Origin: Maribacter polysiphoniae | GTDB lineage: Bacteria > Bacteroidota > Bacteroidia > Flavobacteriales > Flavobacteriaceae | DNA: 64,000 bases | Direction of reading: 5' to 3' | Assembly (NCBI RefSeq): GCF_003148665.1 | Contig: NZ_QGGQ01000004.1 | Coordinates: 1-64,000 of the forward strand | Shown here: positions 34,378-44,422 of the stretch, one piece after another | How the letters are laid out: each line of letters starts with the position of its first letter | How positions within the stretch are numbered: the first letter of the stretch is position 1 | Made by a program: the position numbers and the translations under genes | The notes under the pieces: generated by a model | Databases searched by the model: none | What the model was told of the DNA's origin: nothing | Seen by the model: the letters and a program-made list of their open reading frames with translations, nothing else

Positions 34378-35163
34378 CTAGTTCGATTGATAAACCAAGG
34401 TGGCTATTACAATGCAATGATCGCTGGCATAATTTTCACAAACTATTTCATAATCGATGACCTTCCACCGTTCTGGCATGTTATATAAGATATGATCCAA
34501 ACAAACTTTCGGTTGATTTGCAGGCCAAGTTTTTTGTATGGCCTCGGGAATTTGGGGTTTATAGAATGTACTCCTTAGTATTTTCAAGGTTTCACTGTCA
34601 GGGCCATCATTTAAATCGCCAACCAACAACGTTGGGTATTCGGATGCTCCCAAGGCCTCATTAATGGCTTTTGCCTGCATTAGTCGATCCGTATTATCGC
34701 TCAAATGATCCAAATGCGTACCCACAAATTGAATGACATTTCCGTTTTTTGTCTTTACCCTAGTCAATAGCGCAGCTCTCGGTTCAGAATCAATCTGGTG
34801 TGGCAACGGAATATTCTCGGAAGCAACAAAACTAAGCCTGGAAAGAACCGCCTCTCCGTATTCCCCTCCATCAAAGTACATCGCTCTTGCGAATAACGAC
34901 GCCATATGGGTACGTATGCCAATTTCAGTAGGCAAATCAAATTTCTTTGCCCTATTGGTTTTAAAATCGACTTCCTGCATGGCAACCAAATCAGGCTTGT
35001 ACTTGTTTATCACTCCGGCAATGGTGTCCAGATTGAAATCATTTTTAGTGGTTGCCCCATGCAGTATATTAAAACCCATCACCTTTAAAGTATCGGTTTG
35101 GGAATACCCATTGAAGTAAATACAGAATACAACACAAAGTAACAACCTTATTTTATTTGCCAT
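34378..35163 (-). CDS. Secreted endonuclease/exonuclease/phosphatase-family protein
   Basis: From ATG 35163, 261 residues with a signal peptide (NKIRLLLCVVFCIYFNGYS). The longer frame from 35313 lacks a plausible N-terminus and overlaps glmM. EEP-fold motifs are LKVMGFNILHGA (metal-site Asn), LVAMQEVD (metal-site Glu), VGTHLDHL, LLVGDLND and ENYASDHCIVIATL (catalytic Asp-His). It could act on DNA, phosphoinositides or another phosphodiester. It follows glmM by 10 bp and is probably in the same operon. Confidence 0.9.
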   Translation of the reverse strand: MANKIRLLLCVVFCIYFNGYSQTDTLKVMGFNILHGATTKNDFNLDTIAGVINKYKPDLVAMQEVDFKTNRAKKFDLPTEIGIRTHMASLFARAMYFDGGEYGEAVLSRLSFVASENIPLPHQIDSEPRAALLTRVKTKNGNVIQFVGTHLDHLSDNTDRLMQAKAINEALGASEYPTLLVGDLNDGPDSETLKILRSTFYKPQIPEAIQKTWPANQPKVCLDHILYNMPERWKVIDYEIVCENYASDHCIVIATLVYQSN

Positions 35164-35173
35164 GGCTTGAATT

Positions 35174-36562
35174 TTAGATGCCTGAAATCTCCTTGATCTC
35201 ACCGATAATGCGATCCGCCAATCCATCAGCTTCACTTTGACTTTTGGCTTCCGTATAAATTCGGATAATAGGTTCGGTATTCGACTTACGTAAGTGCACC
35301 CAATTTTCGGCAAAATCGACCTTTACACCATCAATGGTGGAAACTTCCTCCCCTGCATATTTATCTGCCATGGATTTTAAGATACCATCAACATCCAATT
35401 CGGGAGTCAATTGAATTTTCTTTTTGCTCATATAATAGCTCGGATAGCTATCGCGCAGTTCTTTAACCGTTCCACCTTTTTCTGCCATCAACATCAAAAA
35501 CAACGCTGTACCGACCAAAGCGTCACGACCATAATGACTTTCGGGATAGATGATACCGCCGTTTCCTTCACCTCCAATAATAGCCTTATTCGCCTTCATC
35601 TTGGTCACCACATTCACTTCACCCACCGCTGCAGCCTCATAAGTACCACCATGCTTTTCGGTAATATCACGTAACGCCCTTGAGGACGAAAGATTGGAAA
35701 CCGTATTTCCTTTGGTTTTTCCCAACACATAGTCGGCACAAGCCACCAAGGTATATTCCTCACCAAACATTTCACCATCATTACTGATAAAGGCCAATCG
35801 ATCCACATCCGGGTCCACCACAATACCAAAATCAGCCTTTTCCTTGACAACCCGTTCACAGATATCACCCAAATGCTCTTTTAATGGTTCTGGATTATGG
35901 GGAAATTCACCGGTTGGATCACAATACAATTTCACCACTTCAACCCCTAAGGTCTCCAGTAATTTTGGAATAACGATACCCCCTGTTGAATTGACCCCAT
36001 CGACCACCACTTTGAAATTGGCCTTTCTTATGGTATCGGCATCAACCAAATCAAGGTCTAAAACCTCATCAATATGAATATCGATATACGCATCATTCTT
36101 GGTTATACTGCCCAGGTCATCGACCGCTGCGAATGTGAAATCCTCACTTTCCGCAATCCCAAGGATTTTGGCTCCCTGTGAAGCATCCAAGAACTCCCCT
36201 TTTTCATTCAGAAGTTTCAATGCGTTCCATTGTTTGGGGTTATGACTGGCAGTCAATATAATTCCACCATCCGCTTTTTCCAAAGGAACGGCAATTTCAA
36301 CGGTAGGTGTTGTTGACAAATCCAAATCAATGACATCGATCCCCAGTCCCACCAAAGTGGAAACCACAAGGTTTTGAATCATCTCACCGGATAACCTTGC
36401 ATCCCTACCTATGACCACTTTTAAATTTTCCTTTTTTGAATAGCCTTTTAGCCATATACCATAAGCGGCTGCAAATTTAACTGCATCAATAGGTGTTAAG
36501 TTTTCACCTGGTTGACCTCCTATAGTACCTCTTATCCCTGAAATTGATTTAATAAGCGTCAT
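35174..36562 (-). CDS. glmM: Phosphoglucosamine mutase
   Basis: From ATG 36562, 462 residues, the normal length. The longer frame from 36646 adds a non-conserved stretch. Motifs: SISGIRGTIGG at the N-terminus, the phosphoserine loop GIILTASHNPKQWNALKLL, the metal loop VDPDVDRLAF, the sugar loop IGGEGNGGIIYP and the phosphate-binding RKSNTEPIIRIY. It makes glucosamine-1-phosphate for peptidoglycan and lipopolysaccharide. Closely related phosphoglucomutases share these motifs, but the GEGNGG loop supports GlmM/PMM-like use. Confidence 0.9.
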   Translation of the reverse strand: MTLIKSISGIRGTIGGQPGENLTPIDAVKFAAAYGIWLKGYSKKENLKVVIGRDARLSGEMIQNLVVSTLVGLGIDVIDLDLSTTPTVEIAVPLEKADGGIILTASHNPKQWNALKLLNEKGEFLDASQGAKILGIAESEDFTFAAVDDLGSITKNDAYIDIHIDEVLDLDLVDADTIRKANFKVVVDGVNSTGGIVIPKLLETLGVEVVKLYCDPTGEFPHNPEPLKEHLGDICERVVKEKADFGIVVDPDVDRLAFISNDGEMFGEEYTLVACADYVLGKTKGNTVSNLSSSRALRDITEKHGGTYEAAAVGEVNVVTKMKANKAIIGGEGNGGIIYPESHYGRDALVGTALFLMLMAEKGGTVKELRDSYPSYYMSKKKIQLTPELDVDGILKSMADKYAGEEVSTIDGVKVDFAENWVHLRKSNTEPIIRIYTEAKSQSEADGLADRIIGEIKEISGI

Positions 36563-36657
36563 GATTTTTATAAAGTTTTTATGCAAATATAAAAGACTAA
36601 TGCCAATCCTAACCTTCAATTTGGTAAATTCGACCTTATGAACCATTTAATAGCCCT

Positions 36658-37242
36658 ATGAATTTTCTGGCCCATATTTATCTTTCTTTCGATGATGAGG
36701 AAATTGCCCTAGGCAACTTTATTGCCGATAGCATCCGTGGAAACAAAATCGACCACTTACCAAGCCGTATTCAAAAAGGCGTCATATTGCATCGGGAAAT
36801 AGACACCTATACCGATTCGCACCCCATCCCCAAAATAAGCAGTAAACGCTTACACAAAAACTACAGTCATTATAGTCGGGTAATTGTTGATATCTATTAC
36901 GACCATTTTTTAGCCAAGAATTGGAAACACTATTCCGATACGCCATTAAAGATATTCGTGGATAATTTTTATGACCTATTGGAAGATAATTACACGATAC
37001 TACCAACAGGTGTCCAACGAATGATGCCTTATATGATCAGTGATGACTGGTTGTACAATTATTCTAAAATGGAGGGTATCGACAGGGTTTTGCAGGGCAT
37101 GGACCGAAGGACAAAAAACAGGTCAAAAATGAATTTTGCTATTTTAGACCTGGAAGAACACTATTCGGATTTCGAAAGGGAATTCACTTCCTTTTTTAAT
37201 GAACTGATTACTTTTTCAAAACAAAAATATAAATCACTTTAG
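36658..37242 (+). CDS. Acyl carrier protein phosphodiesterase (AcpH-like)
   Basis: A 194-residue protein. N-terminal MNFLAHIYLSFDDEEIALGN followed by FIADSIRG and VILHREIDTYTDSHP shows the His/Asp residues of the HD-like metal site typical of AcpH. It is thought to remove phosphopantetheine from ACP. It precedes ggt by 12 bp on the same strand. Confidence 0.9.
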   Translation: MNFLAHIYLSFDDEEIALGNFIADSIRGNKIDHLPSRIQKGVILHREIDTYTDSHPIPKISSKRLHKNYSHYSRVIVDIYYDHFLAKNWKHYSDTPLKIFVDNFYDLLEDNYTILPTGVQRMMPYMISDDWLYNYSKMEGIDRVLQGMDRRTKNRSKMNFAILDLEEHYSDFEREFTSFFNELITFSKQKYKSL

Positions 37243-37254
37243 GCTGTATATCAA

Positions 37255-38967
37255 ATGATAATAACAAATAAAATAAAGTACTACTTTAGATATATTTTTC
37301 TGATTTCCATTGCTGTTACCATAACGCAATGCAGGAAACAACCAGCTAAACCCACGGGATTGGTTGCGGAAAAAGCCATGGTTGTTTCCGCCCGTAAAGA
37401 AGCTTCGGCCATTGGGGTTGAAATACTCAAAAAAGGCGGAAATGCCTTCGATGCCATGGTCGGTACGGAACTGGCCTTGGCTGCGGCCTATCCTTTTGCA
37501 GGGAACCTGGGAGGTGGCGGTTTTATGGTCTACCGAAAGGGTAATGGGGATGTAGGTGCCTTGGACTATCGTGAAAAAGCCCCATTATCCGCCCATAAAG
37601 ACATGTATTTGGATTCACTTGGGAATGTCATTCCCGGAAAAAGCACCATTGGAGCTACTGCCGTTGGTGTTCCCGGCACTATCGCCGGCATTTTCAAAGT
37701 ACACGAAGCATTTGGAAGCTTACCCATAAAAGATATCATCGACCCGGTAATCAGGTTGGTTGAACAAGGTGTTGTTGTTACAGAAAGGCAAGCTGCCCGA
37801 CTCGAACATTATAGAGAACAAATACTTGAGGTAAATGGTGATAATACGCTGTTTTTCAATACTTGTTCTGCGGGTGACACCTTAAAATATCCCGCTTTGG
37901 CAAACACTTTGAGGCGTATCGTCAAAAACGGACGTGATGGGTTTTACAAGGGAGAAACCGCAAAGATATTATCAACATTCATCCAAGACCAAGGAGGGTA
38001 TGTCACTATGGCAGACCTAGCCAAGTACGAGGCAAAATGGCGTCAGCCCATCACCTTCAACTATAAGGACCTTAGAATAATATCAATGAGCCCTCCTAGT
38101 AGTGGAGGCGTTACCATGAACCAGATATTCAAAATGATCGAACCCTATGAAATATCCGATTTTGGACATAATTCCACCGAAACCATTCAATTGTTCACTG
38201 AAGCCTGCCGGCGTGCTTATGCCGACCGTAACTTCTATTTGGGTGACCCTGATTTTGTCGATATTCCCCTTGATGTATTATTGAGCAATAAATACTTAGC
38301 AGGTCGCATGGAAGACTTTACTTTCAATAAAGCTACCTTATCCTCTGAAATGGAACGTGGTAAGATCCATATTTCAGAAAGTTCCGAAACCACACACTAC
38401 TCCATTGTCGACCAAGAAGGCAATGCCGTATCGGTTACCACCACCTTAAATGGGGCATACGGTTCCAAGTTGTATTGTGATGAATTAGGGTTTTTCCTCA
38501 ACAATGAAATGGATGATTTCAGTGCCAAACCCGGGGTACCGAATATGTTTGGACTTATTGGTGCCGATGCAAATAGTATCGCACCAGAAAAAAGAATGCT
38601 AAGTTCAATGACCCCAACCATTGTTGAGAAAGAAGGTAAACTTTGGCTCGTTGTAGGAAGTCCAGGGGGATCGACCATCATAACGGCAGTGGCACAAACC
38701 ATCTTGAACACATACGAATTCGACATGAGCATGCAAGAAGCCGTCAACGCACCGAGATTCCACCATCAGTGGCTACCAGACTTTATCGTATTTGAACCCG
38801 ATGGTTTTTCAACGGATATTAAGAAGGAATTAAAATCGAAGGGATATATCATCAATGAAGACCGTACACCAATCCTCGGCAAGGTAGATGCCATCCGAAG
38901 GTTACCCGATGGTAGTTTGGAAGGTGGGGCGGACAAACGGGGTGATGATACTGCCGTAGGCTTTTAA
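37255..38967 (+). CDS. ggt: Gamma-glutamyltransferase
   Basis: A 570-residue preproprotein with a lipoprotein-like N-terminus (FLISIAVTITQC). The large subunit has AFDAMVGTELALAAAYPFAG and NLGGGGFMVYRK with YREKAP. The self-cleavage site is the Thr in SETTHYSIVDQEGNAVSVTT, near residue 381. The small subunit has LNGAYGSKLY, NNEMDDF and GSPGGSTIITAVAQ. It hydrolyses glutathione and other gamma-glutamyl compounds in the periplasm. Confidence 0.95.
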   Translation: MIITNKIKYYFRYIFLISIAVTITQCRKQPAKPTGLVAEKAMVVSARKEASAIGVEILKKGGNAFDAMVGTELALAAAYPFAGNLGGGGFMVYRKGNGDVGALDYREKAPLSAHKDMYLDSLGNVIPGKSTIGATAVGVPGTIAGIFKVHEAFGSLPIKDIIDPVIRLVEQGVVVTERQAARLEHYREQILEVNGDNTLFFNTCSAGDTLKYPALANTLRRIVKNGRDGFYKGETAKILSTFIQDQGGYVTMADLAKYEAKWRQPITFNYKDLRIISMSPPSSGGVTMNQIFKMIEPYEISDFGHNSTETIQLFTEACRRAYADRNFYLGDPDFVDIPLDVLLSNKYLAGRMEDFTFNKATLSSEMERGKIHISESSETTHYSIVDQEGNAVSVTTTLNGAYGSKLYCDELGFFLNNEMDDFSAKPGVPNMFGLIGADANSIAPEKRMLSSMTPTIVEKEGKLWLVVGSPGGSTIITAVAQTILNTYEFDMSMQEAVNAPRFHHQWLPDFIVFEPDGFSTDIKKELKSKGYIINEDRTPILGKVDAIRRLPDGSLEGGADKRGDDTAVGF

Positions 38968-38984
38968 GAAAACAACCACAAAAA

Positions 38985-40583
38985 ATGATCCAGTCCTATA
39001 AAAGAAAACCCGAATTGGCCACCCATTATGACGCCATACTCATAGGCTCAGGAATGGGAAGTCTTGCAACCGCTGCGATTCTAGCGAAAGAGGGTCAAAA
39101 AGTATTGATCTTAGAGCGTCATTATACCGCAGGTGGCTTTACCCATGTCTTTAAGCGTAAAGGCTATGAGTGGGATGTAGGCATACATTACATTGGGGAA
39201 GTGCAACGCGCCCATAGCGTCACAAAACTATTATTTGACTATATCAGTGACGGCAACCTTAAATGGGCCGATATGGGAGAAGTCTATGATCGTATCATCA
39301 TTGGGGACAAATCCTTCGATTTTGTAAAGGGCGTCAAAAAATTCAAACAACAACTATACGAATACTTTCCAGAAGAGCAAAAGGCCATTGACGACTATAT
39401 CGATATGGTTTTTGCCAGTACCAAGACAGCGCGAAATTTTTTTGCCGAAAAGGCCTTGCCTTCCCTAATTTCCAAGTTTATAGGCAAGAGGATGCGCAAA
39501 CCATATCTTAAATTCTCGGACCAGACCACTTATGATGTATTGGATCGGTTGACCAACAACAAAGAACTCATCAAAGTACTGACCGGACAATATGGGGATT
39601 ATGGATTACCCCCAAAAAAGAGCAGCTTTTCAATGCATGCCGCCCTGGTTAGACATTATTTCAGCGGCGGAAGTTTTCCGATTGGTGGTTCATCACAAAT
39701 TGTCGAAACCATCGCTCCTGTCATCGAAAAATCCGGTGGTACCATTCTGATCAATGCCGAAGTTGATAAAATACTGGTTGAAAACAATACGGCGACCGGT
39801 GTATTAATGGTGGACGGGAAAACCCTACATGCCAAGCGCATTATTAGCGGGGCCGGAATTATGACCACCTACCAAAAACTATTGCCCGTCGCCATTCGGA
39901 AAAAACACAACTTAGACGAACAATTAAGACATATACAACGTTCCGTATCCCATGCCTGCCTTTATATTGGATTGGAGGGCTCACCTGATGAATTGAAATT
40001 ACCCAAAACCAACTTATGGATTTATCCTGAAGGGACTGAGGACCATGACACCATCGTGGATAATTTCCTAAAGGACAACGAAGCCCCCTTACCGGTTATA
40101 TACATTTCCTTTCCGTCGGCAAAAGACCCGGATTGGTCCAATCGCTACCCTGGAAAAAGCACTATTGACATCATAACCATAGAGCCTTATGAAAATTATG
40201 CCAAATGGGAAGGCTCACGATGGATGAAACGGGGCACGGATTACGAAGAACGCAAAGAAAAAACCGCACAAAGACTATTGGAAGCCCTATACAAACAACT
40301 ACCCCACTTAAGGGGTCATGTGGATTATTATGAGCTTTCCTCCCCCCTAACCACAAAACACTTTGTAAATTATGACCAAGGGGAAATTTACGGTATAGAC
40401 CATACGCCCAAACGCTTTAGACAGAGATTCCTGAAACCGGGTACCCCAATCAAGAATTTCTTTTTAACCGGACAGGATATTGTTACGGCAGGAGTGGCAG
40501 GTGCCCTATTCGCAGGGGTATTGACCGCATCGGCCATCACGAAAAAGAACATTATTAAAAAAGCAATGCAAAAGACCACATAA
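38985..40583 (+). CDS. Phytoene-desaturase/retinol-saturase-like FAD oxidoreductase
   Basis: A 532-residue protein. The Rossmann motif is DAILIGSGMGSLATAAILAK, followed by VLILERHYTAGGFTHVFKRK and EWDVGIHYIGEV. The C-terminal FAD motif is FFLTGQDIVTAGVAGALFAG. This order fits all-trans-retinol 13,14-reductase-like members of the CrtI superfamily. No carotenoid genes are nearby, so the substrate is open. The next gene starts 4 bp after its stop. Confidence 0.9.
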   Translation: MIQSYKRKPELATHYDAILIGSGMGSLATAAILAKEGQKVLILERHYTAGGFTHVFKRKGYEWDVGIHYIGEVQRAHSVTKLLFDYISDGNLKWADMGEVYDRIIIGDKSFDFVKGVKKFKQQLYEYFPEEQKAIDDYIDMVFASTKTARNFFAEKALPSLISKFIGKRMRKPYLKFSDQTTYDVLDRLTNNKELIKVLTGQYGDYGLPPKKSSFSMHAALVRHYFSGGSFPIGGSSQIVETIAPVIEKSGGTILINAEVDKILVENNTATGVLMVDGKTLHAKRIISGAGIMTTYQKLLPVAIRKKHNLDEQLRHIQRSVSHACLYIGLEGSPDELKLPKTNLWIYPEGTEDHDTIVDNFLKDNEAPLPVIYISFPSAKDPDWSNRYPGKSTIDIITIEPYENYAKWEGSRWMKRGTDYEERKEKTAQRLLEALYKQLPHLRGHVDYYELSSPLTTKHFVNYDQGEIYGIDHTPKRFRQRFLKPGTPIKNFFLTGQDIVTAGVAGALFAGVLTASAITKKNIIKKAMQKTT

Positions 40584-40587
40584 CCCA

Positions 40588-41295
40588 ATGATCAAAAAAC
40601 TTTTAAAAATTGGCCTTGTACTATCCATTATCCTTTTGGTTGGAGCGTTTGTCATCTATTTAATTTATAATGAACCCGTACCCGTAGGACAACCCGGTCC
40701 ACAAGCGGATGCCTTGGCCCATAAAATGGTAAATGCCGTGAACGGAAAAGCTTACAGCCATACCCGTTATATTGAATGGTCGTTCCGAGATGGAAAACAC
40801 AGGTACAAGTGGGACAAGGAGTTGGGTAAAGTCAGCGTCACTTGGGACGACACTACCGTAAACCTGAATCTTAACAATCCCCAAAAGAGCCAAGTAACAA
40901 AAGTCGGGGAAGTGATTTCCGACACGAAAAAACGTAAATCGGCCATTGAAAAATCAATTTCAATGTTCAATAATGATTCATTTTGGCTTGTGGCCCCTTT
41001 CAAGGTTTTCGATAAAGGGGTTGTCCGTAGCATGGTAAATATGGATGATGGCACTGAAGCCCTTTTGGTTTCTTACACTTCAGGGGGCAGCACACCTGGG
41101 GATTCTTATTTGTGGGAATTACAGCCCAACGGTTTCCCTAAAAGTTTTAAAATGTGGGTCAGCATTATTCCCTTGGGTGGCATAAAGGCAACCTGGGATG
41201 ATTGGCAATTGACAGAAAGTGGTGCCTTTCTACCCAAAGCACACCAATTAGGCCCCATGACTATTGACATGGGTGATGTAAAAGGTTATAATTAA
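40588..41295 (+). CDS. Membrane-anchored protein of unknown function
   Basis: A 235-residue protein with one N-terminal membrane segment (LLKIGLVLSIILLVGAFVIY) and a soluble beta-rich domain. Tryptophan-rich segments (YIEWSFRDGKHRYKWDKELG, NDSFWLVAPFKVFDKG, YLWELQPNGFPKSFKMWVSI) suggest a lipid- or lipoprotein-binding LolA-like fold, but this is only a structural guess. It is cotranscribed with the FAD oxidoreductase (4 bp apart), so a role in the same pathway is likely. Confidence 0.65.
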   Translation: MIKKLLKIGLVLSIILLVGAFVIYLIYNEPVPVGQPGPQADALAHKMVNAVNGKAYSHTRYIEWSFRDGKHRYKWDKELGKVSVTWDDTTVNLNLNNPQKSQVTKVGEVISDTKKRKSAIEKSISMFNNDSFWLVAPFKVFDKGVVRSMVNMDDGTEALLVSYTSGGSTPGDSYLWELQPNGFPKSFKMWVSIIPLGGIKATWDDWQLTESGAFLPKAHQLGPMTIDMGDVKGYN

Positions 41296-41374
41296 GGTGA
41301 ATATCCATCAGATATTTAGTTTAACACTATCCTAGACGTTATTTTTATATCCCAGAAGCAAACAATACAATCGA

Positions 41375-43579
41375 ATGCCGGAAAAAAAGAAATTCGGAAC
41401 CTTTGCAGGTGTTTTCACCCCATCTATCCTCACCATCCTAGGGGTCATCATGTACATGCGTCTGGGCTGGGTAGTTGGCAATGCCGGACTCATGGGTACC
41501 TTGGGGATCATACTCATCGCCCATCTGATTGCCGTGAGCACCGGCCTAAGCGTTTCATCTATTGCCACAGATAAAAAAATCGGAGCCGGGGGCATCTATT
41601 ATGTGCTTTCAAGAAGTATGGGCATTCCCATTGGTGGGTCTATCGGTATTGCCCTATATGTAGGTACCGCTTTTTCCATTGCCTTATATCTTATCGGTTT
41701 TTCCGAAAGCTTCAATTCGTATTTCGGTTTTGGAACGACGGTGGACGATTTACGGATTACGGGCACGATAGCCCTATTGGCTTTGACCGTATTGGCAATG
41801 ATCAGTACCTCCTTGGCCCTTAAAGCCCAATTTTTTATCTTGGCGGCCATAGCAATATCGTTAATTTCCATTTTTTTAGGAACCACGGAATTCGCCCCAC
41901 ATACGGTGGCCATGTTTTCCAATGACAATTCTGTTTCCCTGGAAGTTGTATTCGCTGTTTTTTTTCCTGCCGTCACAGGATTCACTGCCGGTATAGCCAT
42001 GAGTGGCGACCTGAAGGACCCAAAAAAATCAATACCAATAGGTACCCTTGCCGCAATCGCAACAGGACTCATCGTCTATATCGTTTTAGCCGTCTTTATA
42101 TCCTTTACCGTTCGACCTGATGTTTTAAGGTCGGATTATAACATCCTAATGAAAATAGCCCTATTCGCCCCTGCCGTGGTCGCAGGCATCTGGGGAGCAA
42201 CATTGTCCTCTGCATTAGGCGGCATTCTAGGAGGCCCTAGAATATTGCAAGCCATGTCCATCGACAAGGTCACCCCTAGGGTCTTCGGAAAAGGAAGAGG
42301 CAGCAACAACGAACCTATCAATGCCCTTTTCTTGGTTTTTGTGATCGCCGAGGCAGGTATCCTAATTGGGGAATTGGACGTTATTGCCCGCGTGGTATCC
42401 ATGTTCTATTTAACCGCATATGGCTTTATCAATATTTCATATTTCCTCGAAAGTTGGGCCAATCCGGATTTTCAACCCAGCTTCAAGATCAAACGGTGGA
42501 TCGGACTGCTTGGATTTATCGCCTGTTTTTCAGTCATGTTTAAATTGGACATGATCGCGATGATTGCGGCCCTTGTCGTGATAACGGTATTATATTACGC
42601 CTTGCAACGGAAAGAAGTAAAAATACAGTCCAACGACGTTTGGGGCAGTGTCTGGGAAAATGTCGTCAACAAAGGACTAAAGAAAATCGATGCCAAAGAA
42701 TACCAAAACACAAATTGGAACCCCAATATAATTCTGTTTAGCGGTAAGAGCGACCATCAAAAGTATTTACTCGAATTGGGAAAAACGGTTTCAGGCAGGA
42801 CTGGAATAGTCACTAATTTCAAACTTATTCTTGATACCAAAAACAACATTCCCCTACGCAAGACCGAACAAACGATACGGGATGAAAACTTTCAAGAACT
42901 GGGCATCTTCGGCAGACAAATAAAGGTTGACAATATTTATTCGGGTATTACTAACATAGCTTCCACCTTTGGTTTCTCTGGGGTCGAACCCAACACCATC
43001 ATGATGGGATGGCCCAAAGGGTTGGAAAATTCAATAGAATATTCCAAAATGACAGAAACACTCCTGCATTTGGACTATAACCTGTTGTATTTGGATTTTG
43101 ACCGGAAAGCGAAATTCGGAAATTACGGTTCTGTGGATTTTTGGTGGCGTGAAACCGATAGCAAAAATGCGGAAATGATGCTTAATATCGCCCGATTCAT
43201 TATCGCCTCACCGCGATGGGACAATCCTGACATCAGGGTTCTTTTCGTAAACAACAATAATGTTGCCGTTGACTTGATCCATGATAAGATCGCAAAATTA
43301 GTGGAAGACCTTCGCGTGAAGGTGCAGATCAAAATCATTAATAACGCCGTGGAACAAAAACCGTTTTATGATATAATCGCGGAGGAGTCCTCCTCAACCG
43401 ACCTAACTTTAGTGGGCATTCCCGATTACAAAATAGAAAAACAGGCTGAATTTGTAATGAAGACCAACCATTTATTCAAAACCATAGGTTCTACCCTACT
43501 TGTAAAGGCCTCCCATAATTTCAATGAATTGGATCTCGACTTGACAAAGAACAAAACAACCGAAAAACAATGGGTATGA
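41375..43579 (+). CDS. Cation-chloride-cotransporter-like permease (SLC12/APC family)
   Basis: A 734-residue protein. The N-terminal two thirds have about 12 membrane segments, starting with TFAGVFTPSILTILGVIMYM and continuing with LRLGWVVGNAG and GAGGIYYVLSRSMGIPIGGS, which are conserved in Na-K-Cl and K-Cl cotransporters. Later FFPAVTGFTAGIAMSGDLKD matches too. The last 250 residues are a soluble cytosolic domain like the eukaryotic C-terminal domain. The transported ions are not known. The stop codon overlaps the start of the following gene by 10 bp. Confidence 0.9.
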   Translation: MPEKKKFGTFAGVFTPSILTILGVIMYMRLGWVVGNAGLMGTLGIILIAHLIAVSTGLSVSSIATDKKIGAGGIYYVLSRSMGIPIGGSIGIALYVGTAFSIALYLIGFSESFNSYFGFGTTVDDLRITGTIALLALTVLAMISTSLALKAQFFILAAIAISLISIFLGTTEFAPHTVAMFSNDNSVSLEVVFAVFFPAVTGFTAGIAMSGDLKDPKKSIPIGTLAAIATGLIVYIVLAVFISFTVRPDVLRSDYNILMKIALFAPAVVAGIWGATLSSALGGILGGPRILQAMSIDKVTPRVFGKGRGSNNEPINALFLVFVIAEAGILIGELDVIARVVSMFYLTAYGFINISYFLESWANPDFQPSFKIKRWIGLLGFIACFSVMFKLDMIAMIAALVVITVLYYALQRKEVKIQSNDVWGSVWENVVNKGLKKIDAKEYQNTNWNPNIILFSGKSDHQKYLLELGKTVSGRTGIVTNFKLILDTKNNIPLRKTEQTIRDENFQELGIFGRQIKVDNIYSGITNIASTFGFSGVEPNTIMMGWPKGLENSIEYSKMTETLLHLDYNLLYLDFDRKAKFGNYGSVDFWWRETDSKNAEMMLNIARFIIASPRWDNPDIRVLFVNNNNVAVDLIHDKIAKLVEDLRVKVQIKIINNAVEQKPFYDIIAEESSSTDLTLVGIPDYKIEKQAEFVMKTNHLFKTIGSTLLVKASHNFNELDLDLTKNKTTEKQWV

Positions 43580-44232
43580 ATCCAACAAAACAGTGGTTTA
43601 CCCTATTGGTATTGGCCCAGGTAATTTCGGCGATAATAGCCACTGCGACGGACGTGTTCATTTTTAAGATAAGTGTTGCCGCCCTCGGTGCGATAATCCT
43701 ATTGATTGCATTTTCCAAAAAATTAAGGAACGCATTCGATGTATGGGTCGTTATTCTTGCTTTTGTCTGTTCTATGATCGGGGATTTCTACCTATCGCAT
43801 ATGAACGGAAACAACTCAATGTTCGTTATTGGTATTTCATTGTATTTATTGGCGCACATTGGGTATTTGATTTTTTCCTTACTCAACGGTACCATACGAT
43901 GGAGGTATACCCTTTTAATCACAACTGCGTTTTTGATTTTCTTTTACTTTTCACTATATCCGAACATCCCGAATAAAACACTTATGGTTACGGTATTGTT
44001 TTACTTGATTGTATCCTGTGTTTCTTTGGGTGCTGCATTGGGTATTAAAGCTTTACCTAAAATAAAACTGCCCTACGTTTTTGGAATCGCATTGGTTTTA
44101 TTTTCTGATACTATTATCTCCTTTAAGGAATTCGTGCATTATGATGCATTGAACGTCTTGATTTTGCCCACCTATTATCTTGCACAAATTGCCATTACGA
44201 TCGCCTTGTATAATAAAAGCAAACACGGTTAG
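43570..44232 (+). CDS. YhhN-family membrane protein (lysoplasmalogenase-like)
   Basis: A 220-residue protein with about eight membrane segments. The family motifs are FVCSMIGDFYLS (near residue 64) and LVLFSDTIISFKEF (near 178), each with a membrane-embedded Asp. TMEM86B relatives hydrolyse the vinyl ether bond of lysoplasmalogens. The start overlaps the transporter gene, so translation is coupled; an in-frame Met two codons later is also possible. Confidence 0.88.
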   Translation: MGMNPTKQWFTLLVLAQVISAIIATATDVFIFKISVAALGAIILLIAFSKKLRNAFDVWVVILAFVCSMIGDFYLSHMNGNNSMFVIGISLYLLAHIGYLIFSLLNGTIRWRYTLLITTAFLIFFYFSLYPNIPNKTLMVTVLFYLIVSCVSLGAALGIKALPKIKLPYVFGIALVLFSDTIISFKEFVHYDALNVLILPTYYLAQIAITIALYNKSKHG

Positions 44233-44269
44233 AAAAAAATACCAGGGCACCTTATGCTATGACCAAACC

Positions 44270-44300
44270 GTCATTTCGAAGGAGGAACGACTGGGAAATC
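44270..44300. repeat. MITE-like intergenic repeat, left-end fragment
   Basis: GTCATTTCGAAGGAGGAACG and the next 11 bases (ACTGGGAAATC) equal the left end of the repeats at 21 and 25 kb. The rest of the unit is missing. Confidence 0.75.
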
Positions 44301-44422
44301 GTATTAAGTCAAATAAAATAACCACACACTACATTTTAGCCGGGTTTAACTACATCACAATAATCCATAATAAAAGAATCCGTGAAAATTCGCTATTTTT
44401 AATCCTATAAAAAAGGACTCCT

